A stretch of 52,253 bases of DNA from Paulinella micropora (Eukaryota; Cercozoa; Imbricatea; Euglyphida): contig BJOX01000178.1 of NCBI GenBank assembly GCA_009731375.1, forward strand, positions 13,394 through 65,646. The letters are read 5' to 3'. Positions within the stretch are counted from its first letter, which is position 1, and the number at the start of each line of letters is the position of its first letter. Below are positions 10,858 through 21,292 of the stretch, piece by piece. The notes below the pieces were generated by a model that saw nothing but the letters and a program-made list of their open reading frames with translations, was not told the DNA's origin and ran no database searches. The position numbers were made by a program, and so were the translations under genes.

Positions 10858-11963
10858 GGAGCGTGACCTGTGCAACGGATCGCAGAGAAGCACCTTCGTT
10901 AAAGGGGTGAGGGGTCCACCTTAAGTGACCCCATTACAGGAAAGTGCGCATTTTCAAATTGTGTGCCTACAGCTGATCACTGTAGACACTACCCACGCTC
11001 TGCTTTGCTGGTGTGCAGTGCAAGGGCAAGGTGGGGGACAGGACAGAGAGCAAGACACCGAAGCGTACAGGGCGCAGTGCGGGAGGGTGAGCATCCTAAA
11101 GGGTGTTGTGCTTTTGTCAGCTCGGTGACGTGGCCAGTTGTGTCGGACGTGGTGTCAGTTGGGATTGAGCACCCACTACCACGGACACAACAAGTTGCAA
11201 AGCCATAGTACAAAGCAGTAGGCCAGTTGTGAGTTTGCCGTGGTAACTGGCGGGATTGAGCACCCCGGCCCACGGGACACAACAACCAACATGACAAAGT
11301 TATTGTTGAGCAGTAGGTCAGTTGTGATTTTGCCGTGGTAACTGGCGGGATTGAGCACCCCCGGCCCACGGGACACAACAGCTTACCTTGCAAAGTTATT
11401 GTCGCATTCGTACTGCATCATCGCATCTACTCCTTGTGTCGCTGTTGTGACTGTGTGAGGAGTGAGAGAGAGGTGTGGTGAGGGCGTGAGCTCTGAAGAA
11501 CCGTGCATAGGACACGAGGGGAGGAGCGAAAGATGAGTGTTTAGGTGGTTGTACCAAAACAACTACAAACCTAGGTAGATTGAAGAACTGACTTTGCAAA
11601 TAGAGCTGCTAGTAGGTGGAAAGCTATTATAGGTGGTAGCTGAGGTAGCCTCAGTGTCGTTTGAGCATTAGAGTCAGTGCTAACACACGTGGTTGAAGAG
11701 AGAGAGAGAGAGAGAGTAAAGGGTGGTGTGGACAAGCAAAACACTATTCTGTGTAGTGTGTGTGAGAGTCTGCTCTTGGCCTCTGTTGTGTTCTCTCTGT
11801 GTGGGTGTGTGTGTGGTTGCTTGCCTGTGTCTGCGCCATCAGAACAGCGTAAGCATAGCGTGACCCTATCTCTATTTGGCAAGTAGAGAGCATAGCTGTG
11901 TGCTGTGTGTAAGTGTGTGTGTGTGTGGAGCGTGTGTCTGTTCGAGACTGACGGTGGTTAGAA
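10858..11963 (+). other. Long untranslated leader of the copia element
   Basis: About 1.1 kb without a convincing coding frame. It contains the 11132-11400 tandem repeat, a (GA)n run at about 11698-11715 and a GT-rich run at about 11905-11930. Short open stretches here are low-complexity and were not called. Confidence 0.6.
11132..11400 (+). repeat. Tandem repeat in the copia leader, about 3 copies of 91-95 bp
   Basis: Units begin GGCCAGTTGTG or GGTCAGTTGTG at 11132, 11221 and 11316 and contain GGGATTGAGCAC at 11161, 11252 and 11347. The second and third copies are close to identical and the first is more divergent. The array lies in the untranslated leader between the 5' LTR and Gag. Confidence 0.85.
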
Positions 11964-13720
11964 ATGACTACGAGTAAGACAGACGATAAGATTACATTCA
12001 CCGGCAAAGAGGCATGGATCCTATTGCATAGGCAGGTAGTGCAAAGCTGTAATGCTAAGGCCCCTAAGGAAGTGCTGCAGGGTGCTGACGCCCCAAACAA
12101 TATGTACATCGCGAAAATGTATTAGGGATACAGCTTAAGGGTAGAGAGGTGCCCCCCTTTATACTAGCTTGGGAAGAGATAGCAGAGTGGAATGACTGAG
12201 CTGACTTGGACGAAGAAGTAGTAAAGGAATACTTCGAGGACAAAGCCAAGGGTTCTACTCGCCTGTGGCCCATGCCCAACCCCAAACCGGAAGCTCCAAA
12301 CCTTGAGGAGGCGTTAGGGGTAGAGGAAGACAAGGAAACCCCAGTCAAGCGTTACAAACCGGTTTTTGGCAGTCCGAAAGATAAACCAACCACTGAGACT
12401 GAAGAAGGAAAGGAGGAGGAGGAGGAAGATGAAGACCGGCACACCTCTGACCTCTACTCTAGTGGGTATGCTAGCACTGACAAACCTAGGCTGTCAACTG
12501 GCAAGGGCTCAGACTTAGAGGGCGACAGCAAGAGTGGGGCCTCCCGAGGACAGACGGACCCCTCTAAGGTCAAAACCCCACTAGGGGGTGCTGATCGTGC
12601 TGGCGCACTGACACGACAGGTGATAGCCTATGACGCTAGTGTACTTGCTGAGATGAGCAAGCAAAAAGAGAGGGTGTTCAATATCATCTATGACATGCTC
12701 GGTGGTGAGGCGAAAAGTCTAGTGCGTGACTTAGCTGATCCGGAGAAACTGACCTTTGGCCAAAACCCTAAAGCACTGTGGGACAGACTGCTAGCCCGGT
12801 ACAAGAAAGCCGACCCCTCTGATGTTCAGGACAAGGTGAAGGAACTGAACGACTTCCTCTTTACGAGTAAGCAACAGTACGTCGGTCAGTGTGTAGACTT
12901 GAACGCTAGGAGAGACTGGTTGGCTGATTATGGCCAAGCCCCAACCGATGACCGGATGCAACAAATAGTGAAGGATGCGTTAGTGGGCCCAAAGCAATCT
13001 GACTCTAGGGTGAAGAAAGCTTGGCAAGTCTGGGTTGAAATGGCTGAACTGAACCGTAAGCAGTTCAAGTGGGACTTTGCCTCCTGGTGGAGGTTCGTGC
13101 AAGATCGTGCCCTGGAGCTAGACAAGAAGTTTGACCGGGCCAAAGTGACTAGTTCCACAGAGAAAGGTTTGGCAGCTCGCAAGGTCGGAAAAGGGAAACC
13201 CAAGGACGAGTGCTGGCTCTTCAGCAAGGAAGGCAAATGCACTCGTGGGGCCTCCTGCCGTTACCTCCATGTTGGAGGGAAGGTGAGAGGGGTGTGTTTC
13301 TTGTGGGATAAACAGGGGGAGTGTAGATGGGCCAACAAATGTAGGTTTGAGCATGACCCCACTAAAGCCAAGAAGACCCCTTTCAAACAGGCAGACACCC
13401 CCAAGGGGGAGAAAAGAAAGACCAGCGAGAAGAGCAAGGGGCCAAAGTGCTTTAACTGCTTTGAAAAGGGGCACATCGCCGGGAAGTGCAGCAAGAAGTG
13501 CCGGTTATGCAGGGGCAAGCACAAATTGAGCAAGTGCCCGGACAAAAGCCGAAAGGAAAAGGGCGAGGCAGCAAAAGGCTCAAAAGGGGGGAGTGATAGC
13601 GATGACTCCGAGGATGAGGAGCCGGGCGTAGCCTTAGCACGAAGGGATCATCTGGCTCTAATGTGCGAGATGGGAGAACGGGGTTGGAAGCCCAAATCAA
13701 AAGTGGGAGTCATCCCCTAA
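11964..13720 (+). pseudogene. Copia Gag with two CCCH zinc fingers and two CCHC-type knuckles
   Basis: Gag forms the virus-like particle and packages element RNA. An ATG at 11964 opens a frame lost after a 1-nt shift near 12118; the continuing frame meets TGA at 12197-12199 and then stays open to TAA at 13718-13720. The first third is acidic and low in complexity (about 12400-12560). A helical capsid-like part follows (about 12600-13130; motif KALWDRLLARYKK at 12770-12808). The C-terminal third holds two C-x8-C-x5-C-x3-H fingers (13211-13270 and 13295-13354), a C-x2-C-x4-H-x4-C knuckle (13448-13489) and a variant C-x2-C-x3-H-x4-C knuckle (13499-13536). CCHC knuckles are usual in Gag; tandem CCCH fingers are not. 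An acidic tail (DSDDSEDEE) follows. Confidence 0.85.
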
Positions 13721-14795
13721 TGGTTGAGACCATAGTGAGACACAAAGCCGCGAAGCGGGGTATCCCGTGGAACCGGTCCCTCTTGCCCATCATCCACTAT
13801 GCAACGCCCCGTGAACCCGGACAGTTCACCGAATGGGTCATTAGCCGACAACCGGTAACATGGGAGGCGCCTGGTGTACCCTCATGGCGGAAGGTACCGC
13901 CAACATGAACCTCAGGCCGGTGCACAAGCGAAGCATATCTACTTCAGAGGTGGGGTATCCCCCCCTCGTGGGGGAGTTGTGCCCCCGCCCGTAGCATCGG
14001 TGCCTGTACGCACCCAAGAGGTGAAGGGTACTCCCCTCCGTCCGGTAGCACCCAACCCCCGTGGAGAGAGTAAGGGTAGACCTAGCGGGGCGAGCGGGCC
14101 GTCAGCGGTACCTGCCCCGAAGGTTGAGATTGGTTCAAAGGCCGAGCCGGCTGAGGCTGGTAGTGGTATCATGAGCCAAAACCTGAAATCTTTACTCAAA
14201 GCAAAAAGGGAAAAGGTATACCGCCGGGACCGATAGCAATCCGGTGACTACGCCCTCCACCAGCCCGAGCAATAGGCGTAGATCAGTGGGCGCTCGTGCG
14301 TTTGGCTTCCTTGAGACGGTCCGAGCCTCCGTGAGTGGGATGCCCTGGTTTGCGTCCCATGCTAAGACGGTACCCCCTGCAGACCAAAAGGTGACTTCCC
14401 TGTTACCCCCTACTACTAGTACCAGTCCGTCTACGGCCCCCTCAACCTTAGCTGAGCCTGATAGTCCTACCCGACTAGGTACCGGAGAGCGGGAGAGTCG
14501 ACTCCGAGCCGTGGCAGAGCAGCAAGAGGAGATGCGCCGGTTGCATCGTCCGGCGTTGAGCGGTGAGGAAGAAAAAGATGAAGCTGACTTCCGGAACAGG
14601 TGGGGAGAATGGACTAGGCTGTTGTACGACTGGGCGCAGGGGAGTGAGTATCCCATGAACAAGCCTAGATGACCGAGACATTGGGCCGTAGAAGGAGCAG
14701 CAGCAAATAGTGCCGTCGGGTTTCAACCTCGTACTAAGCCGTTCAGAGTCCTGGAAAGGGTGGTAGGCGGTGAGGAATACGCAAGTTTGCCGGAA
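13663..14795 (+). pseudogene. Gag-protease linker of the copia element, frame-broken
   Basis: Coding character continues through three frames: to 13908, then 13874-14236 (Pro/Gly/Arg-rich), then 14244-14672. After a single TGA at 14670-14672 the last frame stays open to the fold-back at about 14795. Sequence is Pro/Ser/Thr-rich, then charged and helical (about 14480-14640). The segment lies where Gag-Pol linkers normally lie and has no recognised domain. The TGA and the frame changes may be mutations or sequencing indels. Confidence 0.5.
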
Positions 14796-14898
14796 TGTCA
14801 ACCGGGTCAGCTTCTCCCTCGGCTTCCGGCAAACTTGCGTATTCCTTCTCTAGTACGCAAGTTTGCCGGAAGCCGAGGGAGAAGCTGACCCGGTTGAC
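14773..14898 (+). repeat. Fold-back: 76-bp insertion creating overlapping perfect inverted repeats
   Basis: A 45-bp arm at 14797-14841 is the perfect reverse complement of 14854-14898, with a 12-nt loop at 14842-14853. The 5' flank 14773-14795 (23 bp) is the reverse complement of 14824-14846 and is repeated directly at 14854-14871. Dropping 14796-14871 joins the upstream linker frame exactly to the protease frame at a GAA/GCC codon boundary, so the 76 bp look like a template-switch insertion into an ancestral continuous coding region. It could also be an assembly or library artefact. Confidence 0.85.
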
Positions 14899-15620
14899 GA
14901 CCTAGTTTGTTTCATGACCGAACGCGGATGGATGGCTAAGGGGATCCGGCTAGCAGAACAAGCCCTCCTAGGACGGAGTGCGGACAAAGACCCCATGTTC
15001 GATTCGGGAGCTACGTTGCACTTTGTGCCGGCCGGAGCTGAACAACGCTTGTTCAACATTCAGCGAGGGATGAAACGGGTAGATACGGTCAACAGGGAGA
15101 CCACCGTGACTAAGAAGGGCTTATTAGACATGACGACCTTGAACGGAAAGGGGGAAAAGAACAGGCTACATCTAGGTAGTTTGTGGGTTAGCCCCAACAT
15201 AGATGAAACCTTAGTCTCCGGTCCTCAGTTAGCCAAGGAAGGTTACAGTGTAGTTCTCAACAAGAAGGGAGAGGGATACATCACTAAGGCCCGGCTACCG
15301 GACATTTTCCCAGAGCTTAAGGCCGGGGTCCTTTACCTAGACGCCAAGGACAAAGTGTGGCGTTTCGTGACGTCCACCGACCAAGAGCTGGCTGCGGATA
15401 AGATTGAGGCTAGAGCTTTCTTTGGAAAGGAGATGGCTAAGGTCACGGAGTTGACTAGTGAGCAACTTCATCAGAAGTTCGGAGGGCCCGGAAGCGGCAT
15501 GCAGCGCCTCATCAGTGAAGCGTACGGGATCAAGATAGTGGGTGACAAAACCCATGAGCAAGCGGTAAAAGAGTGTAAGGAGTGCCCAGCCGCCAAAGGG
15601 GGAAAAGTGAACCACCCGGC
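14863..15620 (+). CDS. Copia aspartic protease and pre-integrase zinc region
   Basis: The retroviral-type aspartic protease cleaves the polyprotein. The active-site triad is D-S-G in MFDSGATLHFV at about 14995-15027 (DSG at 15001-15009). About 100 residues downstream, LHQKFGGPG... and C-x2-C (ECKECP, about 15576-15593) form the GAG-pre-integrase/HHCC-like zinc region that precedes the integrase core. The open frame runs to 15765, but the coding frame changes near 15590-15640 into the integrase. The frame's own upstream boundary is a TAG at 14851-14853 that lies inside the fold-back insertion, so the apparent start there is secondary. Confidence 0.8.
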
Positions 15621-16735
15621 AAGCAACCAGTCGACACAGGTAGGGAAGTCGAAGCCGTGGCGTTCGACAAGTCCGGGTGCCTACGCAAACCCCTCTATGG
15701 GGGTTTTTGGTACGGCATGGTGGGAATCGAGGCTAACACCGGGTATGCGTTTGGCCTCCTTCTAAAGGATGGCACCGCGGCACCACAAGTGCGTTTCATG
15801 CGGGAATGCAAAACTTCCTTGAGACGCAAAGCGGCAAGAAGGTGAAGGAAGTCCGGGTAGACGGTGAGCATATCTCAGCTGACTTCAAGGAGCTAGTCCG
15901 GGACAAGGGAGTGAGGAAGAGGATCAACACCCTCAACGAACACAACAAGAACGCCTATGCCGAAGTGTCCCAACGTGACTTTTGGCGCAAAGCGCGCCAT
16001 AACCTGGTTAAGGCTCAGCTGCCCTGTGAACTCTTGGGATATGCGTGGCAGCACGCTTTCCTCTTGCACAAACTTTCACCGAAGCGATCCGGTGGTGAGG
16101 TCCGGATGTTTGAGCTTATGCCCCGTGAAAGGAAGGTAAATTGCATAGCTTACCTTCATCCTTTTGGGTGTCTATGCCACATGGTCATCGAGGGCAGGTT
16201 AGGACATGACGAGAGCCGGACGCACATGGCCGCCTGGTTAGGGCTGAGTTTGGAGTATTCCGCACACTTGATCCTGTGTGAAGGTAGGGTGTTCCCATGG
16301 CGAAACGTCAAGAACTTTGACGACAACCAGCCGGCCTGGCCTTTGTTGCAACCCCTCTGGGAGAAGAAGGGCCTGAGCTTGGAGCTGTTCAAGGGAGGCC
16401 CGTTAGTGGAAGACGCCGCCCTTGAGCAGCTGTTTGTCCCAAAGCCCCGGGTGGGGGTGACCGATCCCGGTGAAGGTGAGAAGGCCCCGGATCAGGGGGA
16501 GCTTGACAGCTCCGATTCCGACGGCGAAGTGGAGGAAGCGACCTCTGACCAGGAAGCCCTGAAAGCAGAGAAAGAAGCCCCCGATCCCAACCAGGAAACA
16601 ATAGGGGAGTTGAAGGGAAGGTGGGTGGAGACCCCAGCCACTCAGTGGGGCTGGGCTTGGGCCAAGAAGACCTATGGGGTGGGTTTTCGGGACAAGGTCC
16701 TACGAGGTCATGTGCAAGACGTGAGTGAACCCATA
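15582..16735 (+). CDS. Copia integrase (rve core and C-terminal region), one frameshift
   Basis: Integrase joins the element cDNA to host DNA. A D-D-E core is visible across a frame change near 15800: D in VAFDKSG (15666-15668), D in VRVDGEHIS (15860-15862) and E in AYAEVSQRDFWRKAR (15962-15964); the last two are 34 codons apart, as expected for DD35E integrases. The core ends around LGYAWQHAFLLHKL, and GCLCH and WLGLSLEYS follow as in copia integrase C-terminal parts. An acidic low-complexity stretch (about 16500-16600) links to the RT. The frame stops at TGA 16736-16738, directly continued by the RT in the same frame. Confidence 0.85.
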
Positions 16736-16738
16736 TGA

Positions 16739-17938
16739 GTTAAGCAGCAGAAGAAGAACGGACCAGCCCACTGGGTAAAGTTTGAGGATGACGACTCCCC
16801 AGACCGTATGTTGGACTCGGAGACCGTCAAGTACCTTGCCGATGGTCCGGAGACCGCACATGCCGCCACGTTCACTAGACCGGTGAGTGAGAAGCAAGCT
16901 GATGAGCTAGGGTACTGGGACGACGCCCGAGCCGAAGAGATGGTCTGGGAGAAAGGTTGCTTCCGGAGAGTCCGAGCCGACTTAGTAGACAAGAAAGACA
17001 TTTGTGAAGGGCGGTTCGTTGATGCCACCAAACAGGCAGGGGGAGAGATCCTAAAGTTCAAAAGCCGATGGACGGCCAAGGGATTTTCCATGATACAGGG
17101 ATGGCATTTTGGGAAACGGGACTTCCCAACCCCGTGTGCCCTTACCATCTTGATGCTTTTCGCCCTAACAGTGTTCTTTGGCTTAGTCTTGTCAAAGTGG
17201 GACGTTGGCACCGCATACACAGAGGCGTCTGCAGCTGAGCAGGGGTATCGCCCCAGTTACATCGTACCACCGTTTGGTTTAGAAGAGCCGGGGTATGTGT
17301 GGGAAATGCTTAAAGCCCTCTATGGCAGACCGGACGCGGGCCGCAAATGGTGGCGGTACAAGCTAGTCCCGTTCTTAGAAGGTTTGGGCTTTAAGGCTCA
17401 TGTAGCTTTTCTTTGCTTCTTTTGGCGCTGGCTACCCGGCAAGGACAAACCGGACTTTGTGTTCGTGCACGTCGACGACATGATGGGAGCGTTCAGTGGT
17501 AAGGATGTAAAAGCGGAGTTCTTAGATGCTGGTAAGAAGATCTTTAGGGTCTTTAAGCAAGAGGCGCCAACCGGGGTGGTAGGCTTGAACATCGAAGATA
17601 AGGAAGACTGTCGGTCAGGCCGGACGATCAAGATCTCTCAGGAGGACTTTATCAAGGAGGCCGTTGAGAAGCTCCAGTGCACCGGTCTAGCTACTGTCGA
17701 CTCGCCGTGGTTGATGCCGGGGGTGCGGGCCGGAAAGCAGTCCGTGTTAGAGCAGTTCTCGCCGCAGCACATCGTAGGTGTCCTCTTGTGGACACGTATC
17801 ACTCGGCATGAGGTGTTGGGCCCGCTCGGGGAGGTAGCGACCCATGCCTCCAAGCCCGAGTTGTTCAATTATCAGCAAGCCGAGCAGGTTGTGCGGTACC
17901 TTAACCGGTACGCGTTCAAAAGGCATTCGCTTTACTAA
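16739..17938 (+). CDS. Copia reverse transcriptase (RVT_2)
   Basis: The RNA-directed DNA polymerase of the element, in the same frame as the integrase and separated from it only by the TGA at 16736. Family blocks appear in order: KFKSRWTAKGF (about 17055-17090), LSKWDVGTAYTEA (motif A, about 17190-17230), LKALYGRPDAGRKWW (about 17308-17352; copia consensus LYGLKQAPRxW) and the catalytic VDD at 17471-17479 in FVFVHVDDMMGAF. The region continues through EVLGPLGEVATHASKP to a TAA at 17936-17938, where the frame shifts into the RNase H. Length and order match Ty1/copia RTs. Confidence 0.9.
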   Translation, partial: VKQQKKNGPAHWVKFEDDDSPDRMLDSETVKYLADGPETAHAATFTRPVSEKQADELGYWDDARAEEMVWEKGCFRRVRADLVDKKDICEGRFVDATKQAGGEILKFKSRWTAKGFSMIQGWHFGKRDFPTPCALTILMLFALTVFFGLVLSKWDVGTAYTEASAAEQGYRPSYIVPPFGLEEPGYVWEMLKALYGRPDAGRKWWRYKLVPFLEGLGFKAHVAFLCFFWRWLPGKDKPDFVFVHVDDMMGAFSGKDVKAEFLDAGKKIFRVFKQEAPTGVVGLNIEDKEDCRSGRTIKISQEDFIKEAVEKLQCTGLATVDSPWLMPGVRAGKQSVLEQFSPQHIVGVLLWTRITRHEVLGPLGEVATHASKPELFNYQQAEQVVRYLNRYAFKRHSLY

Positions 17939-18584
17939 AGCGAACGGCACCCACTTGATGTCGTGGGCCGACTCAAGTTGGAAGGGTACGCCGGAAGATC
18001 GTCGCGCCCGGTTGGCGGGCTTTCACTTCTTTATGGGTGCTCAGTGCTCCCCTTCTGCATGAAACGGAACGTGTCGGTGGTCCTCCCGAAGGACGCGGCC
18101 CTGCGTGCGCGTGTGGAAGAGAAGGCGCGAGCGCTAAGCAACGAGCTGGTGGCGGCTGTGCCCGGCAGCGGGGACCCAGAAGAGGCGGCGGTCGGCGCGC
18201 GTCTGGTGCCAGCGGCACCCGAAGCCTCCTCATGTGAGGCGGAGGTTTATGCAATGGTGGAGTCTTATCATGGACAAGACAAGATTGTGAACTTTGTGCA
18301 GGGAATCGCAGACGGCCGGGTCGCGGACGCCATGGGGCCGTACGGGTGGGGGCAGCCCCCCATCCTGTACGGCGACCAGGGAGCGTTGGACCTCGCGGAC
18401 AGCAATGTGTTTGCTAGGAAGCTGGGACACGTGGACCTGCGATGCGTCATCATCAACCAGAAGGTGGACGCGGGCTCGTTGGCAACGAGAAGGTGTGCTC
18501 AACCGACAATCTAGCCGACATAAACACTAAGGCTATGCGGGGTGAGCCTTATGACAGTCGGGTTAAGCACGTGGCCCAGGATTA
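17844..18584 (+). pseudogene. Copia RNase H, frameshifted, with an Ala/Glu-rich insertion
   Basis: This is the C-terminal RNase H of Pol. Catalytic parts are split over three frames: WADSSWKGTPEDRR (first Asp at 17970-17972), SSCEAEVYAM (Glu, about 18229-18256; consensus SSTEAEY), LYGDQGALDLADSNVF (Asp, about 18366-18412) and NLADINTKAM (about 18508-18537; consensus QLADILTK). Frame changes fall near 18040 and 18480, and the last frame stops at 18582-18584. Between the first Asp and the Glu lie about 50 unusual residues, rich in Ala, Glu and Arg and GC-rich at the DNA level, where copia proteins normally have only a short SWxSKKQ segment. Confidence 0.8.
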
Positions 18585-20532
18585 AAGACTCGGGGAACCG
18601 CTCCCTCTTAGAGGGACAACCCCCAACAGCAAGACTTTCTACAAGGTGGACTTTGGGTAGGACTCTTATCAGGTTCCCGGTGGTCCGGGGATAGATATTA
18701 ACAATTCAAGTACATATGTAAGTTCTCCTGAGGGCGAGTGGTCGTTAGCATAATAAACATAGATCCGTTATACATTTCAAAACTATAAGTAAAAACATTG
18801 AATTTAATGAAAGAATCATTGAAAAATAGTAAAAACTGACTTCAAACCAATCGATTTCCCGTCGCCCACCACTTTTTCCCAACTAATTTGCGCCACCTGA
18901 CCAGGAAAAACTGGCCACCCTGCCACCTGTTGCTTGTCATGATGGAAAATCAGAATCAGTTTTCATGATGTTCCCTGTATGCTCTTCAATAAATTCTTAT
19001 GTAATATCTTTCTATGCATGCTTATAAGTAAATGTACAAAAAAAAATTACAACAAGGTAACCTCAAGCCTGCAAACAAACTGGCCAAAATCAGCAAAAGT
19101 GTGTCATAAGGTCCTCACTCAGAATTTTTTTATTTAAATACAAGGCCGGCACAAGTACAGAAAGTGAAGGAAATCAAAGAGACTATTTAATAAAAGCATT
19201 TTGTACAGAAAGTGCAGAAAAAATTGAAAATCTCTAAAAAATCTCACCCATGATTTTTTTAGCCTGTCTGCAGCCCAGAACAGATCACCAGCAGCAGGGT
19301 TACAAAGAAAGGAGCAGTAGTTGAACATATGCAAAAGAAAGACCATGTGATTGTGAATAGATTCAGCACATAACATTCCCAGAAAGCACACACAACACAT
19401 ATAGGAGCGATACAAGACAGGTGCAAGAAAGGGCGTTTAGCAAAAAAGAACAACACATGCTACAGATAAGTTCACAACACACCATTTTGCAGACAGCACG
19501 GACACAACGTTTGGAAAGACTGTGCAAGGCCACGGGACGTGAAAGTATGCATGAGAAATACACAGAAAAAAAACACAAAACCCTCTCTAGCCATGACTTT
19601 TACCAATTTCGACCCCGCAAAAACCGTCAAATAAAAAGAAAATTAGTGCGGCCTTCACTTCAAAGGCTACGTATGTCGATAGGCCTGTCTTGTCAAATAT
19701 TTTTTGGAAATTTTTCTGGTTTCTTATCCGGGTATTGGCACGGTCTTGTCAAATATTGCCACAGAAATTTCACGGGCCGCGCCACCAAAATCATGTCGGA
19801 TGTCAAGTACTTCAAAGCAGGTAAATGTTCAAACCACATCGTTTCAAGCAAAAGCAAGCATGACACAAGTGTTCCTTTTAGAAAACTTAGGTAGCTCACT
19901 TCTTGAAATCCTTATTGTCGACTCCAAAGTTCAGATCTCAGGACATAGCAAGTATTGTGTTTTTAACTGAAAAATGCTGTTTGCATGATGCACTCTGCAC
20001 TCACTTTTACGCACAAGTGCACAAATGAATTTACATGTTATGTTGAGTAATTCTGCCAAAGGGCTTTTGCAGAGGAGTCCGATGGAAAATGAACACTAGG
20101 AAACTTGAACATAGGTCGAAAATTAGTTTGTCAAAATTCAGAACATACCCTGGAACACAGCAATACCTTTAATACACTAAAAAAAAAAAGTTGCAGCTAC
20201 TCCTTCCTAATAAGAACATTGAATTCTGTGCAAACAGCACTTCAAAATATTGAATATTGAAAAAGTTTACCTGCTTTGAAGTTGATGGGGGCTCTAACGA
20301 CCACTAGAACTTACATATGGGTGACTAGATTGCCGAACTCCACAAGCTGTGGAGACGTAGGCTAGCATCTCTGCTTTCGCTTAGTCTTACTTTGTGCACT
20401 GTTGTGCCTGTAGCGCTTTAGTTGATATAGTGCAGCTATATAGCCGAACTCCATTGGAGACGTAGGGTAGCTCACTTTGCGCTTTGCATGTAGCGTGTTA
20501 TGGTTGGACACTGACTCGTGAGTGACTCTAAT
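18585..20532 (+). other. Long non-coding 3' region of the copia element
   Basis: About 1.9 kb of AT-richer sequence between the end of Pol and the polypurine tract. It has no recognisable domain; open stretches such as the one at 19421-19894 lack family motifs and coding-like composition. It could be sequence captured by the element or an eroded extra gene. Confidence 0.55.
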
Positions 20533-20542
20533 TGAGGGGGAG
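20533..20542 (+). promoter_or_regulatory. Polypurine tract
   Basis: TGAGGGGGAG lies two bases upstream of the 3' LTR start, the standard position of the plus-strand primer in copia elements. Confidence 0.8.
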
Positions 20543-20544
20543 CA

Positions 20545-20896
20545 TTGGACAATTCTTGAATTAGACCCTTCCTCCTCAGCTATGTCCATATTGCTATTTT
20601 ATACGTTAGCCTCATTCGTTACGGTTAGTAGTATTATTAGTTATTAATACAATCATTTAGAGTACCTTTCCTGGTACTGGTGGCACTAGCTTTTTACCAT
20701 TACCATTATTGCCCATATCAGGCAGTTTCGTGGGTCATTTTCTGGAGGTACATCTTTTGTGTGACGTCGTCAGTTGGACTGGCGGGAATTGTTCAGTATT
20801 GTTAAATTCTTGAACGTGGGAAGCAGTTGGCCTGTAGGAGGGGGACGCCCCGAGTTCCGGTCGCCGTTTGCAGAAGTCGGGAGGTTTTTCTCCCAA
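20545..20896 (+). repeat. 3' LTR of the copia element (352 bp)
   Basis: Near-identical to 10494-10841 and in the same orientation. It starts TTGGAC and ends CCCAA. The sequence after it (CGCAGCC) does not repeat the bases before the 5' LTR (CAGCTCA). Confidence 0.93.
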
Positions 20897-21290
20897 CGCA
20901 GCCTCCGGTCGTTGCGTGGAAACAAGGCCAAGGACCAATCCGGCGGCTTGACAGAAAGAGACTTCACAAATGTCAGAAGTACAATAAGTATTACTAAGCA
21001 AGGCACTAGTATTGATTTTAAAAAGGACCGTAGGCTGAATTTATTAACAGAAGTGGGAGAGATACTCAGTATCGACAAAGATAAAAGTATATGAAAGCTG
21101 AGAGGTATTAATAGTCTATAAACATCGTATGATAGACTTGGTCCTTTTGAAAACTTGAACACGTGTTTTACCTCCTGTACAGATGAGCGGGCAAATCTTT
21201 GGGCGGGCCGAACATAAATACTACTGCACATTATATTGAATCACTAGGGAAGCCAAATGAGTCTAGATAGAGCTGACAGGCTTGCTATTC
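20897..21290. other. Unassigned flank right of the copia element
   Basis: No gene, RNA or repeat is supported in this 394-bp stretch; it is moderately AT-rich unique sequence. Confidence 0.5.
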
Positions 21291-21292
21291 CT

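Larger units (their letters stand above)
10494..20896 (+). mobile_element. Ty1/copia-type LTR retrotransposon, about 10.4 kb, near-identical LTRs
   Basis: Two direct LTRs bound an internal region in the copia order Gag, protease, integrase, RT, RNase H. The LTRs begin TTGGAC and end CCAA (inverted TTGG/CCAA). A purine-rich tract abuts the 3' LTR and a possible primer-binding site follows the 5' LTR. The element is about twice the usual copia length because of a 1.1-kb leader and a 1.9-kb non-coding 3' part. Frames are broken at several points (near 12118, 13700, 13880, 14240, 15580, 15800, 17930, 18040 and 18480) and at three TGA codons. A 5-bp target-site duplication was not found, so recombination between copies or slightly wrong LTR edges are possible. 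Confidence 0.93.

Noticed and set aside
14797-14898. Long hairpin as a transcription terminator or CRISPR-like palindrome
   Set aside because: It is explained by an insertion that duplicates and inverts the coding flanks; there is one copy only and no repeat-spacer pattern.
19421-19894. A 157-codon frame in the 3' part of the copia element as an extra (env-like) gene
   Set aside because: No signal peptide, membrane helix or family motif, and composition like the surrounding AT-rich non-coding sequence.
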